A DNA stretch of 64,000 nt from Symsagittifera roscoffensis (GCF_963678635.1 NC_087065.1:746001-810000), one strand, 5' to 3'; numbered from the stretch's first letter, positions 35,194 through 47,437 are shown. Notes: generated by a model not told the origin, from the sequence alone. Numbers and translations are program-made.

Positions 35194-36792
35194 TTTTACA
35201 GAGTTTTTTAGAATTGTCTTTCTGCAATTCAAAGGATGGATGATGGACGTTGGTATTTGGCGAACATCATATTCTTATCCGGTTTCTCTTGTTAGAGAAG
35301 TTCCAGGACGCTGGAATGATGGATATCAATTGTTGTGTCTTCTTGTGACAACGACTGTGTTTCCCAACGAAATCAATCTGATTTCAGAATGGTTTGCTAT
35401 GACAGGTTTTTCTATTTTATGTAGAGAACTTCTTTTTGTGTTCGACCTCGTCTGGGAATGGCGTGGAGATTGTGCGTGGAGGGGATGCCTTGTTACTCGG
35501 ATCTGTACGTATACTTGAACATCGAGGTGGTCATTGGTCCAGTTCAATGAAGTCCTTTTCTGCGAAGTCAAGTCGTACTCTAAATCCTTTGAGTTGTGAT
35601 TGTGGACGGCATATTGGTTGTGATTGGCCATTCTTTTTCGAGTGTAGTGGGATCATTTTGTCTTTGGATGTTCGTCTTTGATATTGTATGCTGATCTATA
35701 TACTGCAAGGTATACTTTTACATTTTATAAAATTTTTAATAGTTCAATGTTTTAGTTATGATTTTGGTTAGTTGTTTTCACAAAAGCATTTTGTTTTAGT
35801 TCGGTTATTTTGAAGAGTTACTCACCCTTGAGTACCTCTTATTGAAAATAGAAGTGTTGTCACAAAGCGTGGATGTAGCGCGATGGGTTAGGCCGGCTAT
35901 AGAGCATGCTCAGGACGTCCTCTCTGGTGGGTTAGGCCAGGAGTGGGAGTATGATTTCGTGCGGTTTCTATGAGAGGTCCTGTTATGTGATAATGTTTTA
36001 TGTCGGGTTTGTGGTGGTTTTTCTTATGTTTCGTTGGTTGTGTCCTTTTTTCAAAAATCAAATTGTTTTTGGTATGGGTTTGTCTTTCGACTTTTTTGTG
36101 TTTTATTATTTCTATCTTAGACTTTATAATAGTCTTCAAAAGAATAAATTATCCAGTTTTAAACTGGGTTAATCCGGTTTGGGTACCGTTGGTTTTCTTT
36201 TCTTAGTCATGCTGTTATTCTATGATTTGCGGTTTTTAGTAAGCTGCGTTGGTTAGTCTTGTTTAGTATATAATTCCTTTCCAACCGGGTTAAAGGAAAG
36301 ATTGAAACTTGTTATCGTGTGTTAGAGTTGTTGAGTGTGAAAACTTGAAACTGAAATTCATTATTTAAACAATTCTTCGTGGACGAGATGTGCGAGTTTG
36401 GATAGAATTCTTGTGCGAGTGAATGAAAATATCAAAAGGTTAGTACTGCATTTTCGTCTTATCAATTTACTACATAGAATTTTAATTTTACTGCTATTTT
36501 TCGGGAAAAATTAAGTTACAAATTTTCATCATTACTAAATTTACTGCTTTTGGGGAAATAATTTATAAATGAATTTACTACATTGGTATCAATTTTATTA
36601 TATTTATCTAGTGGTTAATATTAATAGAGTTAGAAGAATTTTAACAAGTCTTTCAATTTTTATTTTTCTTGTCTGATTTTTGCAGATGATCGTGGGATGA
36701 AGACTAAAAATCAAAATGAGACATGAATAAAGAATGGTTAGTATTAATTTAAATTTGTTAGTGAAGAATATGTATAAATTATACTTACCTGT
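35194..36792 (-). other. 3' non-coding region of the element, with possible small ORFs
   Basis: About 1.6 kb between ORF-D and the polypurine tract. Most is AT-rich and featureless. The part 35,230-35,690 is GC-richer and open on both strands: a 101-codon ATG frame on the element's sense strand (35,326-35,631), and 92- and 81-codon frames antisense (35,240-35,518 and 35,436-35,681). None shows a known domain. Two copies of GGGTTAGGCC lie near 35,884 and 35,929. Confidence 0.4.
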
Positions 36793-38598
36793 TTAGTCGT
36801 CGGGGAAAAAACCGTGGGGGAAGATGTCATGTATTATGTCGGAATTTGTTAGTAATTTTGCTAGTATGCGAATGATGTTTTTAGTTTGAAGCAGTGGCCA
36901 AAGCAATTGAAGTGCTTTAATAGTTTTCAGTTCTTCAGTGCCAACTGCAAACTCATAAGGTGTGTTTTGAATGAGATTATATAATTTTTGATTGTATTTA
37001 GTGTTGTGGATGAATTCTAATATTGGTATTTCTATAGGTTGAATAAATTCATGTGGGATAAGGAAGGGTCTGGATTCTTCTGCGTTAAGGGTCTTCGTGA
37101 TGGGACAAAATATATACAATTGGGTTATGGGATCATAATTGCGGAGGATACCGTGAAGGTTAGTATCTTTGATGCAATATGTGAAGTTAAGAAAAAATGT
37201 TGAAGTGTATTTAGAGTTAATAAACTGAAAACGTGGTGTGGTTGTCTTGATGGAGTGTGTAGATCAAAATGATTTTGTATGAAGCGATAATATGTATATG
37301 TGGGTTTATTTAGTGCGTAACATAATGTCGTGTGAGCAGTGCAAATCGCGTTCATGTGGTGTAAGGAAGTCCAAGGTTAGTGAAAATAATTGAAATTTTT
37401 TTTTTAAACTTTCGTAAGCTTGCATGTCGGTTAGTGCTTCAGAAATGACGTGGTCAAATTTGCGATCAAATATATTGAGTGTAAATACATATGGTGTTTT
37501 GATGAAGAATTTTTCTGTGATTTGTGGGTTAGCGAAGCGATCATCATCTAAAAATTGGTCTTGGTTAGTTCGGATGATGTTATGATTGTAATATTCTAGC
37601 GTAAATTCGTTAGCTCGGGGTGCAGTGAATGTTTTTAGTGACTTTTTATATCCTATATAAGTAAATTGTCTATGTGTTAGTGGTGTGGTGAGTCGATATA
37701 GCATATCTTTATTCCTTTCTATATCGATATGAGTATTAGATAACGGTAGGCAAAGGGGATTAGTAAAATGATAAAATGATGTCCAATGAAGTGTAGGCAT
37801 TAAAACATATTCATCTATAAAACTACGTGTGTCGTTAGTGTTATGAGGAGTGTTTAGGGTATATTGTGGAAATGAAGGTAAAGTGATTGCTAGAAAATTT
37901 TTGGTGTTAGTGTGATTGGGATGATTAATATATTCACGGGCTGTTCCTGGTTTTGTTGGGAATGGATGGTTTGGGAATTTTCTTTTGAACGTGCGATAAG
38001 CTCTATTAGTGCTATTTGATGATTCGGTGGATGTGGATGATTGTGCTAATGATGCGGTATAAGCTGAAGAGGGTGTAGGGGTAGGTGGGTTTGAGGATTC
38101 TGTTGTGGAAGAAATCTGATTTATAGTGGGGGTGTCAAGGTGTAATGGTTGTTGTTGTAGGGTGATAAAATTATCTAGTTCTTGGGAGATTTGGGGAATA
38201 TCTGGAGAATTGGATGATCGGTCTGAATGAAATGAAGAGTAGGTTGGGGTGACTTGTGAAGCGTAAGAGGGTGTAGAAATGGATGGGAGTGGGTTATTTG
38301 GTGGGATTGGTTGAAAAGGGGATGTTGAAAAAAGTGAGGAGTTGGTTTGAAAATTATTGGATGGAGATGGTTCAGAGTCTGCAAATTCATCAGGGGTTTC
38401 AATATTAGGGTTATTGAGTTGTGAACTGGAGTATAAAACTGAAATATTTGAATTTGTGTCTGAATTCATGCCTGATGTTATATTACTAGTTGGGAAATCG
38501 GGTGGCGGGAAAGCAAAAAGTGGAATTATTGTAATTGGAGTGTTGAGGTTGGTTGGATGGGAATTTGAGCGGTGTAGGGATCCAAGTCGTCGGCTCAT
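36793..38598 (-). pseudogene. ORF-D, unrecognised protein after env
   Basis: Starts at an ATG (38,598) that overlaps, as ATGA, the TGA of the extended env frame. A T-rich tract and AG just before it also make a possible splice acceptor. The first 430 codons are open. Roughly residues 1-200 are Ser/Thr/Pro/Asn-rich and look disordered; residues 220-430 look folded (mixed hydrophobic and charged, for example IDEYVLMPTLHWTSFYHF). A stop at 37,306 and two opposite frame changes between about 37,340 and 37,230 precede a last open part ending at 36,793 (ends HGFFPDD). No family is recognised, no transmembrane segment or signal peptide is seen, and zinc-binding or catalytic motifs are absent. It may be an accessory protein of the element. 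Confidence 0.6.
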
Positions 38599-38864
38599 CG
38601 TGGGCTAAAAAAATTATTATTTTGAGACTGAAAAGCGGTGGTATGGGGTTGTTCGATAATTTGTTCATATGTATTTTCATCTTGTGAATGATGTGTCATT
38701 ATATGTTGTATGGGACTTTGCGATATGTTTGGTCTAAAATTGGGATTATGTGTTATCGCTAAATTTCGAAAATTTTGTGGGACTAGGGATAATGGATGGT
38801 TATAAGGTAGGGGTGGTAGCTGTGGTGCTGTAGGCGTTATTTCTATATTGTTATGTTCTTCGTC

Positions 38865-41147
38865 TTACGTGTTCTGTCTTGTCGCTATTTTTGTATTGTA
38901 TTCTTTTATTTGTGCGTCTAAAAGAATTTTGTTTATTGATGATGAAAAAATTCCAAAAAATCCTGCAAATAGTATGCGTGCTACACCTGCTTGTCTATTT
39001 ACTTGTGTGTGTATAGCGCATTTATTATAGATTCCTTTTAAAAGTGAAAAAAGAAATCCTATAAAGTTAAATATTGCGTATAGAATAGTAAACTTTTCTA
39101 AGATGTAATAGGGCCATCCTAGAAAATCAAGAATTTCATTTTTTAGTGTAACAAAGCTAAAAATATTTATGGGTGAGATATCTTGTGGTCTATACTTTTC
39201 ACCATTTAGATATATATAGTCTTTAATGTCTTTAAAATATCCGCTATAATCTTGTGTATAGATATCTGCAAATCCTGCGGTTTCGGCAAGTTTGCGTAAG
39301 TTTTGGTCAATTGATTGTCTTTGTATAGTGTCCATTTGTGTTAATAATTCTTGGAAATGTTGTGTTCTAATGTGATGTTGGATATCGGATTTTGAATATA
39401 TTCCAATTGATTGTAAGTCGATATTTGGGTTTCGAGCAATAGCTCTAATGCTTTCTGGTGAAATTTTTTTGAGTGATTGCATTAATGTGGGGTATGGGGT
39501 AAGAAGGTAATATTTATCTTCATCAGGGTTCAGTTGTACTACATTGTGGCTATTTTCTGATCCACCTGGGTCTGCGGTATCCCAGAAATAGGTTCGTCTT
39601 GAAAGTGTGTCAACGAAATGTACTTTATTTTTATAAAAGATAGGGATTATTTTATAAAATGTTTTATCTTCAAAAACATATAGTGGTGATACTTTTTTGG
39701 TACAGGTATAAAACCATAAAATATTTCCTTCGTAGTCTAAAAAATTTGATCTATTTCCTGACAGTAAGTATCCTGCATAGGGTATTTTTAATACTGCTAG
39801 TGCAAGTGATAGTAAGATTTGTGTTCGTTCTAATTCGCATAGTTGGTGAAGTGTTTCTAATTCAGAGAGTGACATTTCCTGAAAAATTCGGCTAATTGTG
39901 TAGTCTAATTTCATGTCTAAGTGAATATCATAGTGGATATTACCAAAATAAGAATTACTCATTAGTGATAGTTCTTGTAAACGTGTGCTTCTAGTGTCAT
40001 GTGGCCTTAGATGTCCACCAGGTTGACCATTACTTTTTTGAAAATTAACTGGTATATATGATGTTCCTTTTTCGTATTCCACTAATATTTCAGAATATTG
40101 TGTTTTGTGAAGTGGGTTTCTGTATTTGCATGCAAGTTCTGTTTCTTGATAAATTTGAAAACGTGTTAATTTATTTTCTATTTTGTGAATGTTTCTAGAA
40201 TCAGTACTTTGTTTTCGTGATGGATTTACTTGTTCATATGGAATTGATTGTATAAAATATTTCTCGTGAAATTTTATCATTCGGGCGTGTATTTTTGCTA
40301 CTTGAAATGTTGTAAATGTGTCTTCGGGGAACCAAACAATTGTTGCTTGTGTTCGTGTTGTAGGGTCACAATAACCTTGATCGTTTTTACAGGGTAATCT
40401 AATTCCTTGATAGATCATTGTGTTGTCAGATAAATCGCGTGTGAGTTGTATTTTTTCGAGTTGTATTTTCCAATCGAAAAACATTATTTCTTGATATCCT
40501 TTATTTTTTGTGTCTGCTTTGCAGTTTGATGGGTTATTTATACCAATTTGTGGTATCCAGTGTTTATCGTGTATGTCATAAGTTAATCTTCCGTGTGCGC
40601 CGTTGTATGGGTATTTTTCGTCTAGTTTGATATTTCCTTGATATCTTTCAAGTTCTGCTTGATGTACAGAATCTGCAAAAACTTGGAATTATACTAACTT
40701 TCTGTCTGTGTTTTTATTTCTTGTGATATTTAGTCTGAGTAACTCGTTTTTACAATCTTCGGGATTGAGATGTAAAAGTCGTTCGATATTACTTTGATAG
40801 AATGATTCGTGGTCAAGTCGGTTTTTATTTCCATTTGAGACTTGTGAACAATGTACTTTCTTTTCGGAAAATGTTGCTGTGAATTTATATCCTACAACTG
40901 TTGTTGCTCGGGCTTTTGAATAGAGTATCGCTATTACATTTGTAGTTTCTATAGCTTGTGGTTCTGTTTCGCATTGTGATACTTGATTTATTGCACATTT
41001 GTGTAGTGTTTTTTGTTCATTTTCTTCACAATCGTAATGGGTTACTAATAAGTCTTGGGGTCCTGTGCGGGGAGAAGGATTTATGTTCTGATCGGAGATT
41101 ATGAGAAAAAGGAGTTGGAGAAAAATTAATAATTTTAGAATATACAT
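38865..41147 (-). pseudogene. env: Envelope-type glycoprotein, chuvirus glycoprotein-like
   Basis: The frame starts at an ATG 13 bases inside the end of ORF-C. It opens with a hydrophobic signal-like segment (YILKLLIFLQLLFLII) and a cysteine-rich N-terminal part. One in-frame TAA (40,689-40,691) splits it, and the same frame resumes at once. The central part includes LSGNRSNFLDYEG and a following Trp/Cys-containing stretch. Near the C-terminus is a probable membrane anchor (FTILYAIFNFIGFLFSLL) and another hydrophobic run (ILFAGFFGIFSS). A second TAA at 38,865 may cut a Pro/Gln/Asn-rich cytoplasmic tail, since the frame stays open to TGA at 38,595-38,597. Overall order and motif spacing recall chuvirus-type glycoproteins, which have been captured by some arthropod LTR elements. 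I judged this by eye, and an errantivirus-type env is the alternative. The role would be membrane fusion and virion entry. The gene is broken here. Confidence 0.65.
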
Positions 41148-42289
41148 GTGTATGATAATCCTGAATATGGCTTATAAAATGTGATGTAACCAATTGTATT
41201 TTTGGTGTATCTGTCGTACTTATATATCACTTCAGTTGTTATAAATGGTGGTGGTAGTGATTGAGCTGTTATATTTGGTGGGTTTAATGGGTAAGGATAT
41301 TGAGCAATGTTATTTAGTTTAACCGTGATTTCAAATTTCAATTGTAAACTATTTTGTTGGAGTATTTGGTTGTTATGGTCACGAATGTCTTCGTGGATAT
41401 CTTGTTTATATTGTAATCTATTAAGTGCCCAGTTGTGGAGTCGGTTACTTTCTGGGTGCTGTCCAAATAATGGTGGGGGTGCTGTGGATGTATTCCAGTC
41501 TAATCTTAGAGGAATATTTGTTGATGATTGTTCTCGATATCTAGCGTCGAGGTTATTTGGGAAATTTAAAGGAAAAGGCGTCGGTGAAATCTGGCTTATT
41601 GATGGTGTTGATGGTAGTGATAATGTTTCTGGTAGTGATGATGATGTTGTTGTATCAGTAGAAATATCTATTGCATCATTGATTAAATTTGGTTCACCTT
41701 GTGTGAATGATTGTGTTGTCCAATATGGCAGTCGTGATGTTTGGTTTGGAGGGTTAAAGGGATTTTCACGTATTTGTTCAGATGTTGGTGTTGAACCTAA
41801 GTAATCTGAGGGTAAACTTGAGGTGCTACGTTGTGAAAGAAGTGTAGGGGTTTCTGGTAATATACCAATTGGGTTTTCTGGAGTACTTTGTGATGGAGAT
41901 TGGGGTATATCAAAATGAACTCGGGGGGTTTGAAAATTTCTGTTTCGTCGAGGATGTATAATCTGTCTATTTATTTCAACTGTATTTTGATTTTGACTAA
42001 GATTTCGTATTCTACTTAATTCTTGTGGTAGTGTTGGGTACAAGTTATATGTTGGTTCACTTAGAGGTGCTTGTCGATGAACTGGTTCTAGTGGTTCAGA
42101 TAAGCGAGCGTGTCGTTCTTCAAAGGTATATGGGTTATCTTGAAAAGAAATTCGTGTAGATGTTTGGGGGTTTTGGGTAGTTGTAGTTAGTGTTGGGTTA
42201 TCTTGGGATGATGTCGGTGAAGACTGACTATGTGATTGTTGGTTAGCAACTTTTGATGGTTTTTGATCTACTTCTTTTAGTGAAAAAAT
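41135..42289 (-). CDS. ORF-C, Ser/Pro/Thr-rich protein upstream of env
   Basis: Open for about 384 codons after a stop at 42,290-42,292. There is no ATG in its first part, and a T-rich tract with an AG (about 42,276-42,290) could be a splice acceptor, so it may be the 3' exon of a spliced mRNA. The N-terminal two thirds are rich in Ser, Pro, Thr, Gln and Asn. The last 100 residues are more ordered (WNTSTAPPPLFGQHPESNRL and onward, ending in aromatic-rich sequence). No signal peptide or known domain. Its end overlaps the env ATG by 13 bases. Related fragments occur at 29,913-30,430 and 56,430-57,600, so it is a stable part of this element family. The function is unknown. Confidence 0.6.
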   Translation of the reverse strand: MFSLKEVDQKPSKVANQQSHSQSSPTSSQDNPTLTTTTQNPQTSTRISFQDNPYTFEERHARLSEPLEPVHRQAPLSEPTYNLYPTLPQELSRIRNLSQNQNTVEINRQIIHPRRNRNFQTPRVHFDIPQSPSQSTPENPIGILPETPTLLSQRSTSSLPSDYLGSTPTSEQIRENPFNPPNQTSRLPYWTTQSFTQGEPNLINDAIDISTDTTTSSSLPETLSLPSTPSISQISPTPFPLNFPNNLDARYREQSSTNIPLRLDWNTSTAPPPLFGQHPESNRLHNWALNRLQYKQDIHEDIRDHNNQILQQNSLQLKFEITVKLNNIAQYPYPLNPPNITAQSLPPPFITTEVIYKYDRYTKNTIGYITFYKPYSGLSYTCIF

Positions 42290-42292
42290 TTA

Positions 42293-43288
42293 TGTATATT
42301 GTAGTATTCTTCTAGAAAAAGAATTAGAAGGATTGTTGCTAAGGCGAATGTGATGATTGCTTTCTTTATACATTTGCATATCGTCAAGATGAGGGATGAT
42401 AGAAATGTTACAAAAATTACAAATAGTAAAAAAAATATCTGTTCTACTAAAAATGGTTCGTATCATTTAGATAAGTTTTGTGACTCGTACCTGTGAATAT
42501 GGTCAATGGCTTTTGAAAGTTGGAGGTATAGTTCAAATATGGAAAAGAAAATTTAAAAAATATTGCAAAAAATGATTAAGATTATTACAAAAGCTTCAAA
42601 GGTATCAAAAAGAAATATGAATAAAAGTTGAAATGTTGTTAAAAAGTTTAAGAAAAGGTTGAGAATTATGTTGACTGATCGAGAAAAAATCATTTAAGAA
42701 ATGGCTTCTTGATCGAATATTTTTTGTTGTTTGAGGCAATTTTCAAGTGTGGTCGAATTATTTATTGGTTTTTTGACAAGTGGGTTGAGTTTTGTGAAAA
42801 ATTGTTGGGGGCGAATTTTATGGTGTTCGGGAGGTCTTCTTTTTCTTTATTTTTATTTGTCAAGTGATCTGGGGATTTTTTGAGATTTTTATACTTTAGG
42901 CTAATTGAATATGGTCTTTCTTTTACTTTAGGCTAATTTAACATTTTTGTTTAGGGGGTATTTGAGGTCTGAGTTGGGGAAATATCGTTGATCTTTGGGT
43001 TATTAGATAAGGGAGGGTTTTGATATTATGGTGATATTTATTTTAGTTGGCAAGTTGCAATGGTTTGCTTATTTTTGACCTGGAGGTCGTAAAGTTATAG
43101 TTATAGATATGCCTGGAGTTTTAATATCTTTCGTCTAATTGGTTTGTGTTAGAGTTATAGAAGGTGACGGATTGAATGAATCCTATTGGCTAATTTTGAA
43201 GTAGAATCGCTGCGTGTTTGTCAGCATGTTCTTTTGAAAAATGAAAGTTCAAAATGTTTCAGAGGTGCAAGGATTATTAATTTTAAAA
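42293..43288 (-). other. Spacer between integrase and ORF-C
   Basis: About 1 kb, AT-rich with many stops in all frames. It is not random filler for this family: diverged copies of the same spacer lie in both palindrome arms (30,430-31,530 and 55,330-56,430) and again at 58,560-58,985. It may hold the intron end for the env/ORF-C mRNA. No promoter is identified. Confidence 0.6.
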
Positions 43289-45175
43289 TTAAAGTTGTTT
43301 TTGAAATTCAACTTTCTTTATTATTTCAGATTGTGGGATGAATGTTTTGTAGTTTTTGCGTGGTTGATTTCTAAGTCGTGATGACTCTCTATGTTCTGAT
43401 TTGTCTTTTTGATCTTGAGGTATAATTTTATCTATCATTTTTCTATTTTTTCTTTCTTTTTTAGGAATATTTTGATCTAGCTTTTTTGTATTATTTTTCG
43501 TTGTAGTTGCTTTTTTATTTTGGTTTTCGAGGTGAATGTCATGTTGTTCTTTTGTTTCATTTTCCGAATGTGGGTTATTTTGAATAACTTTTAAACCTGT
43601 GAAAGAATATAACTGAGTTAGTTCGCGTAGTGCGTATTCTTTTGGGTAATAAGGTAATAGATTGTTTCGATGTTGAACAATTTCTTTTTGCTCTGAGTCG
43701 GTGATTTTATATGTTACGTCAGTGGGTTTGGCAATTATTTGGTATGGTCCTTTACGAAGGGGCTGTAATTTTTTAGAAATTCTTTTTCGAGTGTTAAAAT
43801 TAGGTATTAAAACAAATGTTCCAATTTTTAAATAGGAGGCTGGTGTAAAGAGTGAAATTATTTGTTCATTAATGTTTTGCCTTTGTAACAACTTTTTTGT
43901 TACTTTTTGGTAAATTTCATTGTGTTTTTTATCTCTATTTAAAATCCAATCAGTGTGTGTACCGGAGGCTAATTTAAGGATTTGTGGGTGATGAAAATGA
44001 TCTTCATCATGTGTGTGTAAAGGTAGGTTGTAACAAATTGAGTCTTTATTCTGTTGACAATGACTTTGTGCATTTTTATGAGAGTTTGCTGTAAACATAA
44101 TTGGTTTACGTGGCTTTTGATTAAAAACCATTTCATATGGTGACATTCCTAGAGTTGTCGTGATTTGTGAATTATATGCTAAGGGAAATAGTTTTACATC
44201 TGCTGACCATTCGGTGTATCTTGCATCATTTCCATTGATGATACATCTAAGATATTCTTGTAGTGAACGGTTCATACCTTCGACTAAGCCGTTTGTCCAA
44301 GGTGCATGAGATGGTACGTGGTTTGTGTTTGATGTTATATAAATGACATAGTGTGATGATTTCATTATTTATGAATTCTGAACCGTTGTCTGTAACTAAG
44401 ATTTCGGGTAGTCCGAACTTGGCTATCCAGTGTTCATAAAGTGTTGTGTAAGCGTAATAAGCGTTACAATGTGGTACTGGGTTAAGTGCTACATAATGTG
44501 TAAATGCGTCAACAATGGCCATAATGTAGGAGTTTCCTTCAGATGATGGTGAAATTGGTCCTTTTGTATCAAATGAAATGCGATGGTTAAAGTATAAACT
44601 TTGTCCTTTAAAATCTTGTTTTTGTGCTATTTGTTTTTGATTTGGATAAGGTTTATTTAGCTGACATACTATACAATCATTGCATAGTACTTTTATCCAA
44701 ATTGGTGCATTTGGGAAATAAAAATTTTGTATGAAAATTGAATATGTTTTTTCTGATCCAGAGTGTCCTTTAATGTTTTGTGTATGTGAAATGTTAAAAG
44801 CTATGAGAATCATACTTAAAGGGAGACACGGAACTGTAGATTCATTTAATTGGTATTCTAAAAGGTCTGTGTTTTCATTAACTGTTGTATTATTAAATTT
44901 TCGAAAATATCGGAGCAGTGTTTTATTTCCTAAAATTGTGGTATCTGCTTTTACGGGTTTAGTTTTATATTTGTGCCATGATTTTAGTTGTCTAATTACT
45001 GGGTCAAGATTTTGATATTGTTTCAAGGTATTAATTGTAATTTTATCTGTTGGGGGAGAAAAATGTTTTCAAATTCTAATTTAGATAAAGGAATTGTGTC
45101 AAGTGGGTCATGGAGGTCAAAAACTTGATTTATTGGGTATTTTGAATCGTTTGTTTGTGGTCCTGATAAATTTAT
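43289..45175 (-). pseudogene. pol: Integrase of the 18-kb element, frameshifted
   Basis: The frame continues from RNase H after an in-frame TAA (45,176-45,178). It holds an N-terminal HHCC-type zinc finger (two His near 44,790, CNDCIVC near 44,675), then the catalytic core: first Asp in FDTKGPI, second Asp in VTDNGSEF. A one-base frameshift at about 44,315-44,345 moves the rest to another frame, where the catalytic Glu sits in NGLVEGMNR. The C-terminal domain has the GPY/F-type motif KGPYQI, then a long Lys/Glu/Asn-rich tail (about 130 residues). No chromodomain is seen. The residues needed for strand transfer are all present but lie in two frames, so this copy is inactive as assembled. The 3' end has a diverged relative at 58,172-58,560. 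Confidence 0.88.
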
Positions 45176-47158
45176 TTAATCGGTTAAGTTTTCTTTTTCA
45201 ATTAATGGAAAAAGATCTTTTTTATGCGAGTGTTGTTTTATTCTTTTTTGTTGGGTGTTATTTTTTATCCATTGTGAAATTGGAATTGGTTTAAAAGTTG
45301 ATGTTCCAAGTAGATCAACTTCGTAGTGGTTATTTTGGCAATCTAAGTAAAGTGGAAAGTGTTGTAGGTTATTTATCTGTGATTGTTCAATGTCGGTTTT
45401 TACTGCATATTTGCATTCTAGTGGGGGTGATGTTTCGTTTTCTGCAGGGTAAAATTTTATATTTTTGGGTATTTCAACTGTAGTTTTTCGTGTAAGTAAT
45501 TCAGGTGGTGTATTTCGACTTAAGGTGTCTGGTAATGCAAGATTTTTTCCTGCTGTCCAAACTATATGTAAGTTGGGAAATATCATTAGAATTAATTGAA
45601 ATCTATAAACTCGGTGATTTGGGTTTGAATTTTGTGTAAAAAGAAAAATGATTGGTTTGTGATCTGTAAATAGAACTGTTGGATGTTTTGATCCAAGTAT
45701 CAGAAATTCATATTCTGTAAGTGTATAAATTATAGCTGTACATACTCTCATTAAGGTTGAGAGTCGTAGCTCTGCTTGAGTAAATAATCGAGAATTTGCT
45801 GATATAAGGTTCATTTTATTTGTACCATTGTGTGATTGTAATAATGCTGCGCCAATGCCAAAATTTGAAGCATCGCACATTGCATAGAATGGTTGATTTG
45901 GATCTGGAATTGTATGTGAAATTTGTTCAGTTAGGAGTTTTTTAACTTCTTCAAATCGTGTTTGATGTTCTGTATTCCATTCAAAATTATTTTGTTGTCT
46001 GAGTATATTATAGAATGGTCTTAAGTATAATTGCATTTTATAAACGTATTTGCTTAAAAAATTCAACATTCCAAGGAATTCTTGGATTTTCGTTTGGTTT
46101 GTTGGTGGTTGAAGTTTTTGGATAGCATCAATGCGTGATTTTAAGGCAGTGATTGTCTTTCTTTCTATATTTTGTCCTAGAAATTTAACTCGTGTTAAAA
46201 AGAAGTGTGATTTATCGGGGGCGGCCTTCAGATTTTTGTTCTGAAGTATTTTGTGATAGTGTTCTAAAACTTTAAACATTTCTTCTTTTGTCTGTGATTG
46301 CATGAAAACGTCGTCTAAATAGGTGATTGCGTTTTTCTTGAGTATTAGTAGTCTAAAGATTTTGCTCATAAAAGCTGAAAATGCTGCTGGTCCTATGGAT
46401 ATTCCATAGAATAGGCGGTTCAATTCATATTGTTGATTTCCAATAACAAATTGTGTTAAACGTCGCGATTGTTCATCTAGTGGCATTTGATTGTATGCAC
46501 TATTCATATCTGCGGTTGTAAAGTATTTTCCGTTTATTTTTGTTAAAATGACTTGTATTGGTTCAATAGGCCAATTGCATTTTGATTCGTCTATTAGTGA
46601 ATTAAGATATCTAGCGTCTAAAACTTTTTTTAAGGATTCTCCTTTTGCTAAGATGATAACAGGGTTAATAAATGTGTTACCTTTTGGTTGTTCTTCTTTG
46701 TTTACCGGTGAGATAATCTTATATTGCTCTAAAATATCGAGTAATCTGTTCACTTTGTCGTGTAAGTAAATTGGTACTTTACTTGCTCTTTGTTTTTTGA
46801 AAACTGCGTCAGGTTTTAACGGGAGATGTAGTGATGAACTGATTTTGCCAACAACAAATTTGGATGTTGCATAAACTGATGAATATTTTATTAGCTGTTT
46901 TGCTAACTTATCAAATTCCTCTTGTGTTATTTGTGAATGTTGGAAGTTAAACATTGTTAAAAATGTCTGTTGATCCTCTGTATAGTTATTTATGTTGAAT
47001 GTAGGTTTGAAATATGGAGTTTTTGTGAAATAATCTGTATTTCTTTTTTCATTACTTATTATGTTATTTATGGATAGTTCTTCGTTAAGAATTGTGGATT
47101 GACAAATATCTAATAATTGGAGTATATTATTTACGCGGTATGCTTTTTCATGCATTGG
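45176..47158 (-). pseudogene. pol: Reverse transcriptase and RNase H of the 18-kb element
   Basis: Open for 659 codons between in-frame TGA (47,159-47,161) and TAA (45,176-45,178), in the same frame as protease. RT motifs in order: FTTADMNSAYNQMPL (first catalytic Asp), YGISIGPAAFSAFM, the catalytic box TYLDDVFM near 46,315, and FLGQNIE. The connection and RNase H region shows FYAMCDASNFGIGAALLQ (catalytic Asp) and later LFTDHKPI, then the tether toward integrase. The domain order RT-RNase H-IN is that of Ty3/gypsy and of retroviruses. Residues for both activities are intact within this segment, but the flanking stops separate it from PR and IN. The 5' edge of the domain is not certain. Confidence 0.92.
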
Positions 47159-47437
47159 TCATATTGTAGCGTTGGTTTCGCAATATCCTAAAAGTTCTAA
47201 GGGTAGTGTTACTTGATACGGTGTATTGTTGTATACGTGTAACGAAATGATGTCTGAATTCGTATTTTTCAAATATTTTATGGATGAAATTGTGATTTTG
47301 AAAAACTTATGGATTGGTTTGAATTCAAAGTCTGACATAAAGAGTTGTTGTTTATTTTGATTTTTATCATATTGGTGAACTTGTTTTATTGAAAAGTTAT
47401 ATATGTTTCCTGATAGTGGTTTCAGGTGTTTCCGTTG

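Noticed and set aside
35880-35950. tRNA-like or SINE-like sequence (two GGGTTAGGCC motifs)
   Set aside because: No cloverleaf, A box or B box could be recognised.
36153-36167. Palindrome CCAGTTT-T-AAACTGG as a regulatory site
   Set aside because: Seven-base arms in AT-rich DNA are common by chance, and nothing else supports it.
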